From the NCBI GenBank assembly GCA_017536555.1, contig JAFXHE010000003.1, forward strand, positions 214,662-278,661: DNA of 64,000 nt, in the 5' to 3' direction. A program made the position numbers and the translations under genes. The notes beneath the pieces are model-generated. The model made no database searches, was not told where the DNA came from, and saw nothing but the letters and a program-made list of their open reading frames with translations. This document shows, one piece after another, positions 18,214 through 27,171 of this stretch (position 1 is the stretch's first letter; every line of letters starts with the position of its first letter). This DNA is from Alistipes sp. (lineage in GTDB: Bacteria; Bacteroidota; Bacteroidia; Bacteroidales; Rikenellaceae).

Positions 18214-19866
18214 CTAATAACCTGCAGGGTTCTTCAAATCAGGATTTGCTGCAATCTGCGATGCAGGAATTGCAAACAGCTCCTTATACTCGGGGAATGC
18301 CTGACCAACGGGGCTCTCGCCACCCTTGAAGGGCCACAAGTACTCTGCAGAAGAGAACAAGTCGTAACGGATAAGGTCGGTACGACGGTGTGCCTCCCAC
18401 ATAAGCTCACGTGCACGCTCACCCAAGAACAGGTCACGAGCTGCGTTATCCCAAGATGCGGGAAGTGAGATAGGAGCTACGCCTGTACGTACTGCCAACT
18501 CATCCATCTTTGACTGTGCCAAGTTACCCTGACCAAGACGTACGCAAGCCTCTGCATAGATCAAGTAGATCTCGCCAAGACGTACAGCAGGATAGTCGAT
18601 ATCAACGAATGACTCATTCTTTGCAGTCTCCAAGAACTCCTCTGATGTCATATTGTGAGGTATGTTGTTATACTTCCAGCAGCTCCAGCCATAAAGGAAG
18701 TTGATAACCTCGTCGTGAGAGGTGATCTTCTCGAAACGATCCTTGATGTGGAAGATACCACGCTTATCAGCGCAAGTGTACTCACCAGTCTCATAGTTAG
18801 GATTGCTTACATTGAAGAACTTCTGTGCATACTCGTAAGTAGTACGGATACCACCCCACGCACCATTACCACCCAACGGATAGGTAGGAAGGTCATTAGC
18901 CTCGTTCTGTGATGCCAATACAAGGAAGGTAGTACCGCCATACGACTGCTGCTTGTGGCTATCGAAGGGAACAACCATCAAGAACTCCTTCAAAGTATCG
19001 GGGTTCTCGCCGTTGTCACCACGGAACAGAGCTGCATAGTTAGATGAAAGACCGTAGCCCAAGTTGAAGATACGCTCGCAAGTTGACTTTGCCAACTCCC
19101 ACTGTGCTGTACCGCTATAAACCTCGGCATTGAGGTAGATACGAGCCAAAAGACCAAGAGCAGAGCCCTTGTCTACACGAGGATAGTTAGAGCGTGCTGC
19201 GGGAAGTGCAGAGCCCTCTGAAGCAAGCTCCTCAAGCTCATTAACGATATACTCATAGATGTACTCACGGGGCTGCTGTGCGGGAGCCTCTGCACCAAAT
19301 GCAGTGTTCTCGGTTGCGAAGGGAACAGCACCAAATACATCCATTGCCATCCAGTAGTACCAAGCACGGATCAAACGAGCCTCGGCACGATACTCCTGAA
19401 TCTTTGCCTTAACCTCTGAAGATACGCCACGCAAGTCGAGCTTATCGTTCTCGGTCTGACGGATATACTCGTTAACATAGGCGATAGCCTGAAGTGAACG
19501 GAAGAATACACCGAACACAGCCTCATTCTCGGCATCGGTCCAAGTGTTATAGTTCATGGCACGTACCCAACCGTCGTTACCCCACGCGCAAAGACACGCG
19601 TCAGTAGTAATCTCCTGACACGCCCAGAAAGCACGTGTGATAGAGGTTGCACCACCATCTACGCCCGAGATATCTGTAAGCTCGTGCGTGCTCATTGTGT
19701 TGTAGATCTTGGCAAGACCCTGAATATAGCCTGCCTCATCTGCACCGTATGCAGACTCCGAGGTTACATCCCACGGATTCAGAGGTGTTGTATCGAGATC
19801 TTTCACGCAAGATGAAAGAGTCAACAACGCACCTGCTACTGCAGCAACAAAATATCTTGTTTTCAT
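18214..19866 (-). CDS. susD: SusD/RagB-family nutrient-binding lipoprotein
   Basis: This 550-residue surface lipoprotein (MKTRYFVAAVAGALLTLSSC, Cys 20) is followed by VKDLDTTP, an acidic stretch of the kind associated with export to the cell surface. It has the SusD-like N-terminal region and the helical TPR scaffold, with RAEARLIRAWYYWMAMDVFG, the typical ARLIYLNAE-type segment LLARIYLNAEVY, and the C-terminal ELMWEAHRRTDLIRYDLF followed by FPIPASQ-like FAIPASQI. SusD covers the SusC barrel and binds starch before import. It lies 21 bp after susC. The symbol reflects role in a starch locus and family membership. Confidence 0.93.
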   Translation of the reverse strand: MKTRYFVAAVAGALLTLSSCVKDLDTTPLNPWDVTSESAYGADEAGYIQGLAKIYNTMSTHELTDISGVDGGATSITRAFWACQEITTDACLCAWGNDGWVRAMNYNTWTDAENEAVFGVFFRSLQAIAYVNEYIRQTENDKLDLRGVSSEVKAKIQEYRAEARLIRAWYYWMAMDVFGAVPFATENTAFGAEAPAQQPREYIYEYIVNELEELASEGSALPAARSNYPRVDKGSALGLLARIYLNAEVYSGTAQWELAKSTCERIFNLGYGLSSNYAALFRGDNGENPDTLKEFLMVVPFDSHKQQSYGGTTFLVLASQNEANDLPTYPLGGNGAWGGIRTTYEYAQKFFNVSNPNYETGEYTCADKRGIFHIKDRFEKITSHDEVINFLYGWSCWKYNNIPHNMTSEEFLETAKNESFVDIDYPAVRLGEIYLIYAEACVRLGQGNLAQSKMDELAVRTGVAPISLPASWDNAARDLFLGERARELMWEAHRRTDLIRYDLFSSAEYLWPFKGGESPVGQAFPEYKELFAIPASQIAANPDLKNPAGY

Positions 19867-19887
19867 TGTCTTATACTATATTAATTA

Positions 19888-22800
19888 TTAGAAATTAAGG
19901 TTTACACGCAAAGAGTAGATACGTGGACGGGGCCATACTGCACCATCGATACCCTCCTTTGAGCTAACCTCGGGATCAATACCGCTATACTTGGTGATAA
20001 CAAATACGTTCTGAACACCTGCTGCTAAACGAAGTGAAAGATCGCTGTTGCCAAGCTTCTCGAAGGTATAACCGAGAGTGATGTCATCCAAACGGAAGAA
20101 TGAAGCATCCTCAAGGAATGCGTCAGAGTACCACTGCTCCTGTGAGTTACCATCAGTCCAACCTGTCTTAAGTACAGATGTAGCATAGTTAGACAAGATA
20201 CCTGCGTTGATATCGGTTGAAGCGGTAGAGTTAGATGCAAACAAGTCGTTGAATACGTAGTTGCCAATAGAGCCGTGACCGTTGAAGCCGAAGTCCCAAT
20301 TCTTATAGCTGAGCTTGAGGTTCAAACCATAGAAGAAGTCGGGCAGCGGGCTCTTACCAGTGTTGTAGCGGTCACCAGCGTCGAGCTGACCATTACCATT
20401 GCGGTCTACAAATGCATTCTGGATGGGGTTACCGTTAGCATCGTAGAGCTGCTGGTAGGTGTAGTAAGTATAAGGCTTCGAGCCTACAGTGTGCATAGTC
20501 AAATCCGAGCCACCTGTACCCTTACCAGGCTTACCCTGATATACAGCGTAGTTGGGATCGTCGGTGTTGTTAAGCTTTGTAAACTCGGTGTGCTGGTAAG
20601 TACCATTGAAGCCGATACGCAAGTTCCAATCCTGTGTACGTACGGGGTTAACCTCCAATGAGAACTCAACACCCTGGTTACGCATTGAACCGATGTTGGT
20701 CAACAATGTAGTACCAAAGTTAGCACCAAGAGGAGTAGTTACATTATTCAATAGGTCCTTGGTGTCACGACGATATACATCGATGCTACCTGCGATACGA
20801 CCATCGAGGAAGCCGAAGTCGATACCTGCGTTGTAGGTGATAGTAGTCTCCCAAGTGATGTTAGGATCGTATGCATAAGGAGTCCAGAAGTACTGGTAAC
20901 CTGCGTTACCCATATTTGCCATATTCTCCTTGCTTGAAGACTCACCGTAGCGAGCGAGGTAACGGTAGTTACCAATCTCCTGCTGACCAGTCTGACCATA
21001 GCCTAAACGCAACTTCAAAGCTGACACTGCATTCTGTGACTGCATAAATGGCTCGTTAAGGATGTTCCAAGCAAAGGCTGCTGAAGGGAAGTAACCCCAA
21101 CGCTTATCCTTGGCAAACTTTGAAGAGCCATCGGCACGAAGAGTGAATGTGAACAAGTAGCGTGAATCGAATGAGTAGTTCACACGACCATAGAACGATA
21201 CAAGGAAGCTCTCCTCCTGATAGAAGAGGCTCTGGTTGTTGGTGTTGCGGTCACCTGTCTGGTTGAAGTAAGAGAAGCCCTGGTCGCTCTGATAGAAGTT
21301 CTGCCAAGAGTAACCAACCATTGCATCGAGGTTGTGCTTGTTCCAAGTCTCGTTGTAGTTACCGTAGAAGTCGAGCACCTGGTTGCGGCGAACAGAGTAG
21401 CTCTTGTTATACTGACCCCAACCACGAGCATTGTTGGTGATGTTGCCATCAGCATCCTTCACGATAGTAGTATCCTTATAAGCCTGGAATGAGCCAGGAG
21501 CTACGCCATCAAAGTCGTTAGCACTTGAGTAGTCCAAACCGAGGTTAAGGTTGAAGCGCAAAGCCTCCAAACCGTGTACCTTATAGTCGAATGCCAAGTT
21601 ACCCAATGTACGGAATACGTCTACATAGTGCTTGTGATCGTACAAAAGTGACAATGGGCTGGCACCTGCAAGTGTGTTAGGAGTGAACTCCTCGCCACGA
21701 CCTGTACCATAGTTCCAGTAACCGTTAGTTGTAGTGCGGTCGATAGAGCCGTCATCATTACGGAAGTAGGGATCCTGTGTGGGGTTCATAAATGCTGCAC
21801 CACCGATAGCACCGCCATCAGCATAGTTCTGGTGGTTGTAAACGCCCTTTGCGTTGAGCGAGATAGTAAGGTGCTCATCGAAGAACTTGGGAGCCAAGCT
21901 CAAGTCGATAGTAGCGCGATCATACTTTGAAGTCTCAACAGTACCCCACTGACCAGTGTAACCGATAGATGCACGGTAGGGAAGTACCTCATTGTAGTTA
22001 CCATAAACGCTTGCGTTGTGGTCGTGTGAGATACCTGTGCGGAATACGAGATCCTGCCAGTCAGTATTTGAATCGCCCAACAACTTGCGGAAAGCGTCGC
22101 CCTGGGGTGTACCCTCGGGATAAGAGGTTGTGAGGTAGTCGCGGAACTGCTCTGCTGACATAACGGGCATCTCCTTGAAGTTGTGAGATACACCAACGCT
22201 ACCGTTGTATGAGAAGTTTACCAAATTACCCTTACCCTTCTTGGTAGTGATGATGATGACACCGTTAGATGCACGTGAACCGTAGATAGCAGCTGCAGAA
22301 GCATCCTTCAACACGGTGAATGACTCGATGTCGTTGGGGTTAACCAATGACAAGGGGTTAGCCATACCTGCACCAGCGTTATCTGCTACGGGCACACCGT
22401 CGATGACGATAAGTGGATTCTGTGAAGCGTTCAACGAAGCCATACCACGGATACGAATGGTTGAGCCAGAGTTAGGGCCACCATCGCCAGGAACAACCTG
22501 CAAACCAGGAACCTTACCCTGCATCATATCCTGTGTAGATACGACAGCACCACGGTTAAGCTCCTCTGCCTTAACGGCAACTACCGAACCAGTAAGGTCA
22601 TTCTTCTTGACAGTACCGTAACCGATGATCACAACGTCATCGATTAGCTCGGTATCCTCTTCGAGGACAACGTTCTTCAACAGCTCTGATGAAGCTGCGA
22701 GTGACTGAGTCTTGTAGCCGATGAAGCTGACTACAACGATAGACTCGGGACTATTAACCTTCAGTACGTACTGACCGTTAATGTCGGTGGTAACACCGTT

Positions 22801-22959
22801 AGTAGTACCCTGCTCAACAACAGAAGCACCAATAACCGGTGTGCCGGTAGTATCAACCACCACACCTTTCACCTCGTATTTGCTCTGCGCAAACACTTGG
22901 ACGGGGGTTACCATCGCTAACAACGCGAGTCCCAAACACATAGTTAAGAATTTTCTCAT
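19888..22959 (-). CDS. susC: SusC/RagA-family TonB-dependent outer-membrane transporter
   Basis: This 1023-residue TonB-dependent importer for maltooligosaccharides has a signal peptide (to about VFAQ, residue 25). A carboxypeptidase-D-like domain (28-110, VKGVVVDTTGTPVIGASV) is followed by the SusC linker and plug (DVVIIGYGTVKKNDLTGSV through GSRASNGVIIITTKKG, about 125-240). The 22-strand barrel ends in IYSLRVNLNF with a terminal Phe. The family signature near the plug, LNASQNPLIVIDGVP, is complete. It opens the susCDE-GH13 gene set; the gap of 81 bp to the upstream MFS gene carries a TATGTTTG-like repeat and may hold a promoter. Confidence 0.95.
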   Translation of the reverse strand: MRKFLTMCLGLALLAMVTPVQVFAQSKYEVKGVVVDTTGTPVIGASVVEQGTTNGVTTDINGQYVLKVNSPESIVVVSFIGYKTQSLAASSELLKNVVLEEDTELIDDVVIIGYGTVKKNDLTGSVVAVKAEELNRGAVVSTQDMMQGKVPGLQVVPGDGGPNSGSTIRIRGMASLNASQNPLIVIDGVPVADNAGAGMANPLSLVNPNDIESFTVLKDASAAAIYGSRASNGVIIITTKKGKGNLVNFSYNGSVGVSHNFKEMPVMSAEQFRDYLTTSYPEGTPQGDAFRKLLGDSNTDWQDLVFRTGISHDHNASVYGNYNEVLPYRASIGYTGQWGTVETSKYDRATIDLSLAPKFFDEHLTISLNAKGVYNHQNYADGGAIGGAAFMNPTQDPYFRNDDGSIDRTTTNGYWNYGTGRGEEFTPNTLAGASPLSLLYDHKHYVDVFRTLGNLAFDYKVHGLEALRFNLNLGLDYSSANDFDGVAPGSFQAYKDTTIVKDADGNITNNARGWGQYNKSYSVRRNQVLDFYGNYNETWNKHNLDAMVGYSWQNFYQSDQGFSYFNQTGDRNTNNQSLFYQEESFLVSFYGRVNYSFDSRYLFTFTLRADGSSKFAKDKRWGYFPSAAFAWNILNEPFMQSQNAVSALKLRLGYGQTGQQEIGNYRYLARYGESSSKENMANMGNAGYQYFWTPYAYDPNITWETTITYNAGIDFGFLDGRIAGSIDVYRRDTKDLLNNVTTPLGANFGTTLLTNIGSMRNQGVEFSLEVNPVRTQDWNLRIGFNGTYQHTEFTKLNNTDDPNYAVYQGKPGKGTGGSDLTMHTVGSKPYTYYTYQQLYDANGNPIQNAFVDRNGNGQLDAGDRYNTGKSPLPDFFYGLNLKLSYKNWDFGFNGHGSIGNYVFNDLFASNSTASTDINAGILSNYATSVLKTGWTDGNSQEQWYSDAFLEDASFFRLDDITLGYTFEKLGNSDLSLRLAAGVQNVFVITKYSGIDPEVSSKEGIDGAVWPRPRIYSLRVNLNF

Positions 22960-22992
22960 AGTGTTTTAGTGTTAGTTAATAATTAGTTAATA

Positions 22993-23033
22993 AATATGTA
23001 TGTTTGTATGTTTGTTGATATGTTTGTTTGTAG
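22993..23033. repeat. Short TATGTTTG-type repeats before susC
   Basis: TATGTATGTTTGTATGTTTG and related copies occur in the 81-bp gap between the transporter stop and the susC start. The tract is low-complexity. It could separate expression of the transporter from the sus genes. Confidence 0.55.
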
Positions 23034-23040
23034 TATAAGA

Positions 23041-24375
23041 CTACTCGTGACGTTTGGTCGAGATGCCGAACACGGCAAGCGCAGCCAATAGGAGTGCAAC
23101 ACCTGCTACAACAAGCATTACAATCTGACCTGTCTGCACGCCATCCACAACATCGCCACCGAACATAGTGAGCAGGAAGCCACCAACGAGCGATGCCACA
23201 ATCTGCGGCAAGCAGATAGTGCAGTTGAACAGACCCATATACGAGCCGAGGCTCTTACCCGACAACGAGTTGGTGAGCATAGCAAACGGAAGTGCCAACA
23301 TCGCAGCCCAAGCGCAACCGATGAGCAGGAATGACACGAAGAGCATATACTGGTCGTGGATGAAGTAGGTAGAGATAAAACCGACTGCACCCAATACAAG
23401 GCTCAACGAGTAGGCAACCTTCGTTTTGCGGAACATAGGCAATACCACAGCCCACAAGATTGAGCCGATAGCCTGAACTGCGAACAACACGCCTGTCCAG
23501 TCACCTGCCGCCTGATACTCGGCAGAGGCTGTATTGGTAGTATTCCAGATTGTGATATTCTCGGCAATACCACCCGTTGTATATGTCCACATATAGAGGA
23601 ATGCAAACCAACAGAAGAACTGCACAAGACCAATCTGCCAGAACGCCTTGGGAGCGTGAAGAAGAAGTGTCAACAGGTTTGACTTATCTGACTCCTCCTC
23701 CTTGGTGATATTGTTATACTTGGCATACTCCTCGGGATTCCACTCCTTGACCTTTGCACCAGTATAGAGCACGCAGAGGATGAGGATAGCTGCGCCAATG
23801 TAGAACGACCACGTTACTGACGGAGGCACAACACCCTCGGGTGCAACATTGCTGATACCAACCCACGTGAAGATATAGGGGAAGAGGTAGCCAACGAGTG
23901 AGCCAGCATTACACAAAAGGCTCTGGATAGAGTAAGCCTTGGTCTTCTGCTCCTCGTTTACCATATCACCCACCATCATCTTGAAGGGCTGCATAGCCAT
24001 ATTGATCGACGTATCGAGCAACATAAGCATCACCGCACCAAATGCCAAAGCCGCCTTAACGGTCATATTGAAGCTACCTGCATTGGGAAGGAGTGCCATA
24101 ACGATAATGGCAACGATAGCACCAACATAGAGGTAGGGCTTACGACGACCCCACTTGCACCAGGTCTTGTCGCTCAACGAGCCTACGATAGGCTGAACAA
24201 TCATACCCATCAACGGAGGCAACACCCAGAAGAAACTCAACGTGTGGGGATCAGCACCCAGCGTCGCAAAGATACGGCTGATATTTGCACTCTGAAGTGC
24301 ATAGGCGATCTGTACGCCAAAGAATCCGAAACTCAGATTCCACATCTGCCAAAAAGAGAGAGTAGGTTTTTGCAT
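23041..24375 (-). CDS. MFS sugar transporter, SLC45/GPH-like, probable maltose/maltodextrin importer
   Basis: This 444-residue membrane protein has about 12 hydrophobic helices. The N-terminal WNLSFGFFGVQIAYALQSAN and the loop GSLSDKTWCKWGRRKPY between helices 2 and 3 are typical of the SLC45/sucrose-type branch of the major facilitator superfamily, with a second conserved loop in the C-half. In Bacteroidales starch loci such proteins move maltose or short maltodextrins across the inner membrane, supplying the cytoplasmic GH13 enzyme. It lies at the upstream end of the minus-strand locus, divergent from the two-component system. The specificity is inferred from context. Confidence 0.85.
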   Translation of the reverse strand: MQKPTLSFWQMWNLSFGFFGVQIAYALQSANISRIFATLGADPHTLSFFWVLPPLMGMIVQPIVGSLSDKTWCKWGRRKPYLYVGAIVAIIVMALLPNAGSFNMTVKAALAFGAVMLMLLDTSINMAMQPFKMMVGDMVNEEQKTKAYSIQSLLCNAGSLVGYLFPYIFTWVGISNVAPEGVVPPSVTWSFYIGAAILILCVLYTGAKVKEWNPEEYAKYNNITKEEESDKSNLLTLLLHAPKAFWQIGLVQFFCWFAFLYMWTYTTGGIAENITIWNTTNTASAEYQAAGDWTGVLFAVQAIGSILWAVVLPMFRKTKVAYSLSLVLGAVGFISTYFIHDQYMLFVSFLLIGCAWAAMLALPFAMLTNSLSGKSLGSYMGLFNCTICLPQIVASLVGGFLLTMFGGDVVDGVQTGQIVMLVVAGVALLLAALAVFGISTKRHE

Positions 24376-24430
24376 ATCTTGATTTTTTTTAAGTTACTTA
24401 CCGATTACTCACGAAGAGCTTGTGTTAGTA

Positions 24431-24452
24431 ATTATTTAAAATTTTAAATAAT
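24431..24452. promoter_or_regulatory. Perfect 22-bp palindrome upstream of the sugar transporter
   Basis: ATTATTTAAAA is followed directly by its exact reverse complement, 55 bp upstream of the transporter start. AT-only palindromes arise easily in AT-rich DNA, but 22 bp without mismatch is notable; it may be an operator. Confidence 0.45.
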
Positions 24453-24762
24453 AATACAATTATATCGATACAATTTTACAAAAAATTAGGCAAACGGCAA
24501 AACCTTATCTACCCAAAGGGTATATAAATACGACGAATCGCATTTTTCGCATACCGAATGGGAAAAATTGGGGGACAAATGGACAAATAGAGCCGACCAA
24601 ATGGCACGTATCGACAGATAAAGCGTCACTACAACATCCCCCACAAAAAACGACATCTTTCTGATTGTCTTTACCGAGTTATTGGCACCGCAACCTCACG
24701 ATAACACGAGCCTAAAACTAAAATATTTCGGCGGGAGGGCCTCCGATTTTGCAATTTTTTAC

Positions 24763-24770
24763 TATCTTTG
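24763..24770 (+). promoter_or_regulatory. Bacteroidetes -7 box for the LytS/LytTR operon
   Basis: TATCTTTG matches TAnnTTTG. Its end is 5 bp from the ATG at 24776, so transcription would begin at or next to the start codon and the mRNA may be leaderless. Confidence 0.5.
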
Positions 24771-24775
24771 CAAAT

Positions 24776-26158
24776 ATGAGCACTATCTCCCTTCGCAACC
24801 ACACACTGGGCAATATAACCATAGTTGTCCTATTTGCACTACTACACTTCTGTGTAGCATTGGTTAGTCGCGCCCTCGACTACTACGACGACATTCCCCT
24901 TACCATACTGACAATCACGATGGTAATAGTGCTTTCGCTGCGCAATAACACACGTTTCGAGATAATGGCACTGCTGACGCTCGCAGCGACGCTCATAGGC
25001 TTTCTTATAGGCTCGTGGCTACAAACGCCACTCTACGCAATAATACAAAACGTATATCTCGCACCTGCCCTATCGACATTCATCATCACAACGGGCTTGG
25101 GCATCAGCATAGACCTATTCACGCGCCGCATAACACGCTTTAGACGCAAGAGAGATTTATGGAACATCTCCGCTACGAGCGTGGTCGTAACAGCCATCTC
25201 GATACTCGTCCTGCGAATGATATATGTTGTAATGTTTCGCACAGACGTATTCTCTGAAGGTCAGCTATTTAGAACGGTTGTAGAGATACTATCAAACACG
25301 TGGGCGTTGCTAATACTCTTGGTCACTAACGGCATAATTATCATACGCCTAAAAAACCGCAAAAAGAGAGAGGCACAGATAATCTCGATTGTCAGCATTG
25401 CCATAATTACCCTTATCACCACGGCGGTAGTATTCTATGATTTGCCGAGTATGCGCATTGTGGGAGAGTCGGCTCTCGACTTTATGCAAATTCTCTCGGC
25501 GATGCTCCTTGTTGAGCTACTTACAGTAACCATATACTACCTTGTGATGACATCGCTCACATCGCGTCAGGAGCTACGCGAGGAGCGCGAGCTAAAGCAC
25601 CGCACGGAGTATCAATATGAGAGGCTCAAGCAGCAGATAAACCCACACTTTCTGTTCAATTCGCTCAACATCCTCGACTACCTTGTGCAGGAGCACGAGA
25701 CAGAGCGTGCGAGTGCCTTTATTCGCAAACTCGCCAACATCTACCGATACCTGCTTAACACCGACCAAAAGCCACTCGTCAAGCTCTCCGAAGAGTTAGA
25801 TTTTACGAATATGTACATAGACCTTCTAAATGAGCGTTTTGCCGAGGGATTGGTTGTTGTGCGCAGCATTGAAGAGAGCCATATCAACAGGTACGTCGTG
25901 CCCTGTTCACTCCAACTATTGGTCGAAAACGCCACAAAGCACAATATTGTGGCACCAGATATGCCACTGACCATTACAATAGCCATCGAGAGTGATATGC
26001 TGACCGTCAGGAACAACCTGCAACAGCGTAGACACGGACAGCCATCTACACATCTTGGACTGGCTAACATACGACGACAATATCTCGATATTACACGTCG
26101 TGACATAATCATAGAAAAGACTGATACTGAATTTATTGTAAAACTTCCGATAGTATGA
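24776..26158 (+). CDS. LytS/YehU-type sensor histidine kinase
   Basis: This 460-residue membrane histidine kinase of the His_kinase (LytS) family has about seven or eight hydrophobic segments in residues 10-250, then a cytoplasmic kinase. The phospho-acceptor region is LKQQINPHFLFNSLNILDYL (His about 292), and an abbreviated ATPase has LQLLVENATKHN as N-box and LGLANIRRQY as G-box. The start at ATG 24776 is preferred over one 9 codons earlier because the -7 box TATCTTTG lies between them. Its stop overlaps the ATG of the response regulator by 4 bp. It is divergent from the starch locus and may sense sugar or envelope state; that link is positional only. Confidence 0.88.
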   Translation: MSTISLRNHTLGNITIVVLFALLHFCVALVSRALDYYDDIPLTILTITMVIVLSLRNNTRFEIMALLTLAATLIGFLIGSWLQTPLYAIIQNVYLAPALSTFIITTGLGISIDLFTRRITRFRRKRDLWNISATSVVVTAISILVLRMIYVVMFRTDVFSEGQLFRTVVEILSNTWALLILLVTNGIIIIRLKNRKKREAQIISIVSIAIITLITTAVVFYDLPSMRIVGESALDFMQILSAMLLVELLTVTIYYLVMTSLTSRQELREERELKHRTEYQYERLKQQINPHFLFNSLNILDYLVQEHETERASAFIRKLANIYRYLLNTDQKPLVKLSEELDFTNMYIDLLNERFAEGLVVVRSIEESHINRYVVPCSLQLLVENATKHNIVAPDMPLTITIAIESDMLTVRNNLQQRRHGQPSTHLGLANIRRQYLDITRRDIIIEKTDTEFIVKLPIV

Positions 26159-26931
26159 TAAGAGTACTTGTTGTAGAGGACGAGATTCCTGCGCAGATAA
26201 CCCTAAAGAAACTTATCGACAAGTGTTGCCCCGACAGTCGTATAGTGATGACTCTTACGTCGGTGCGCTCTACTATAAAGTGGCTTGAGGAGAACCCCGA
26301 TGGCGCAGATGTAATTTTTATGGATGTTGAACTCTCCGATGGCATCTGCTTTGAGATATTTGAGAGCGTTGACATCACAGCAAACGTCATCATCACCACA
26401 GCCTACGACAACTACGCGGTCAACGCCTTTAAGGTACACAGCCTCGACTACCTGCTCAAGCCCATTGTAGAGGAGGAGTTGGCGCGTGCGTGGGAGCGTT
26501 GTCGTGAGCGCATCGAGGCAAAGAACACTCCAAATATCGAGGCTCTGCTCGACATCGTATCGCGTGCAGGCGGCAGCCAAAGCAAGGAGTTCAAAAAACG
26601 CTTTATCGTCAAGGCGGGTGATAAGATTGTGATTATCCCCGTGGATGAGATTGCATACTGCTACTCGGAGGATAAGAGCACATACGCCGTGGTACGCAAT
26701 GGTGCGCGTCGTCTGCTCGACTACTCACTCGACACGGTACAAGAGATGCTCGACCCGAAGCTCTTTTTCAGAATTTCGCGCAGCTGCATCGTCTCGATAA
26801 ATGCTATTGAGAACATCTCGAAACATTTAGGCACAAGACTCAAGCTACAACTCAACCCGAAGGCTGATGACGATGTTGTAGTTAGCCGCAGCCGCACCTC
26901 CGACTTCTTGGAGTGGCTCGACAGCAATTAG
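26155..26931 (+). CDS. LytTR-family response regulator
   Basis: This 258-residue response regulator has an N-terminal receiver domain with acidic pocket VVEDE, phospho-acceptor Asp in FMDVELSDG (about 56) and the conserved Lys in SLDYLLKPI. The C-terminal LytTR DNA-binding domain (about 145-258) has FKKRFIVKAGDKIVIIPVDEI, YCYSEDKSTYAV, FFRISRSCIVSINAI and VVVSRSRTSDFLEWL. It overlaps the kinase stop by 4 bp and forms a classic pair with it. LytTR proteins bind short direct repeats near promoters. A hairpin terminator follows at 26977-27024. Control of the adjacent sus operon is possible but not shown. Confidence 0.93.
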   Translation: MIRVLVVEDEIPAQITLKKLIDKCCPDSRIVMTLTSVRSTIKWLEENPDGADVIFMDVELSDGICFEIFESVDITANVIITTAYDNYAVNAFKVHSLDYLLKPIVEEELARAWERCRERIEAKNTPNIEALLDIVSRAGGSQSKEFKKRFIVKAGDKIVIIPVDEIAYCYSEDKSTYAVVRNGARRLLDYSLDTVQEMLDPKLFFRISRSCIVSINAIENISKHLGTRLKLQLNPKADDDVVVSRSRTSDFLEWLDSN

Positions 26932-26976
26932 CGGCAACTAAACGGCAGCTCGTGCCACCACATAACGCCCATAACT

Positions 26977-27024
26977 ACATCCGTCTACCCAAGCGCAAAG
27001 GAGCGTAACGCGGCAGACGGATGT
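26977..27024 (+). terminator. Hairpin terminator after the LytTR gene
   Basis: ACATCCGTCT at 26977-26986 pairs exactly with AGACGGATGT at 27015-27024; an AT-rich tail follows. Confidence 0.65.
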
Positions 27025-27098
27025 ATTATATACATCATCACCGAAAAAAAAGTTTAGCAAAAGTGGAGTAAACTCTTTTATTTCACGCATAAAATTAT

Positions 27099-27106
27099 TA
27101 CATTTG
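27099..27106 (+). promoter_or_regulatory. Bacteroidetes -7 box for wza-wzc
   Basis: TACATTTG matches TAnnTTTG, 65 bp upstream of the wza-like start; the -33 position carries TTTT. A small hairpin (AGTTTA/TAAACT, 27051-27076) overlaps the -33 region. Confidence 0.5.
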
Positions 27107-27171
27107 CACGATTTATGCCTGTAAGGTGTGATATGGTGTTGTAAAACTCAAGAAAACAAAAAAATAAAACT

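Larger units (their letters stand above)
24376..24775. promoter_or_regulatory. Divergent regulatory region of the starch locus
   Basis: This is a 400-bp AT-rich gap between the transporter and histidine kinase genes. It contains a perfect 22-bp palindrome at 24431-24452 with half site ATTATTTAAAA, close upstream of the transporter. On the plus side TATCTTTG (24763-24770) fits the Bacteroidetes -7 box and lies 5 bp before the kinase ATG. No gene is visible. The palindrome is a candidate operator. Confidence 0.5.
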
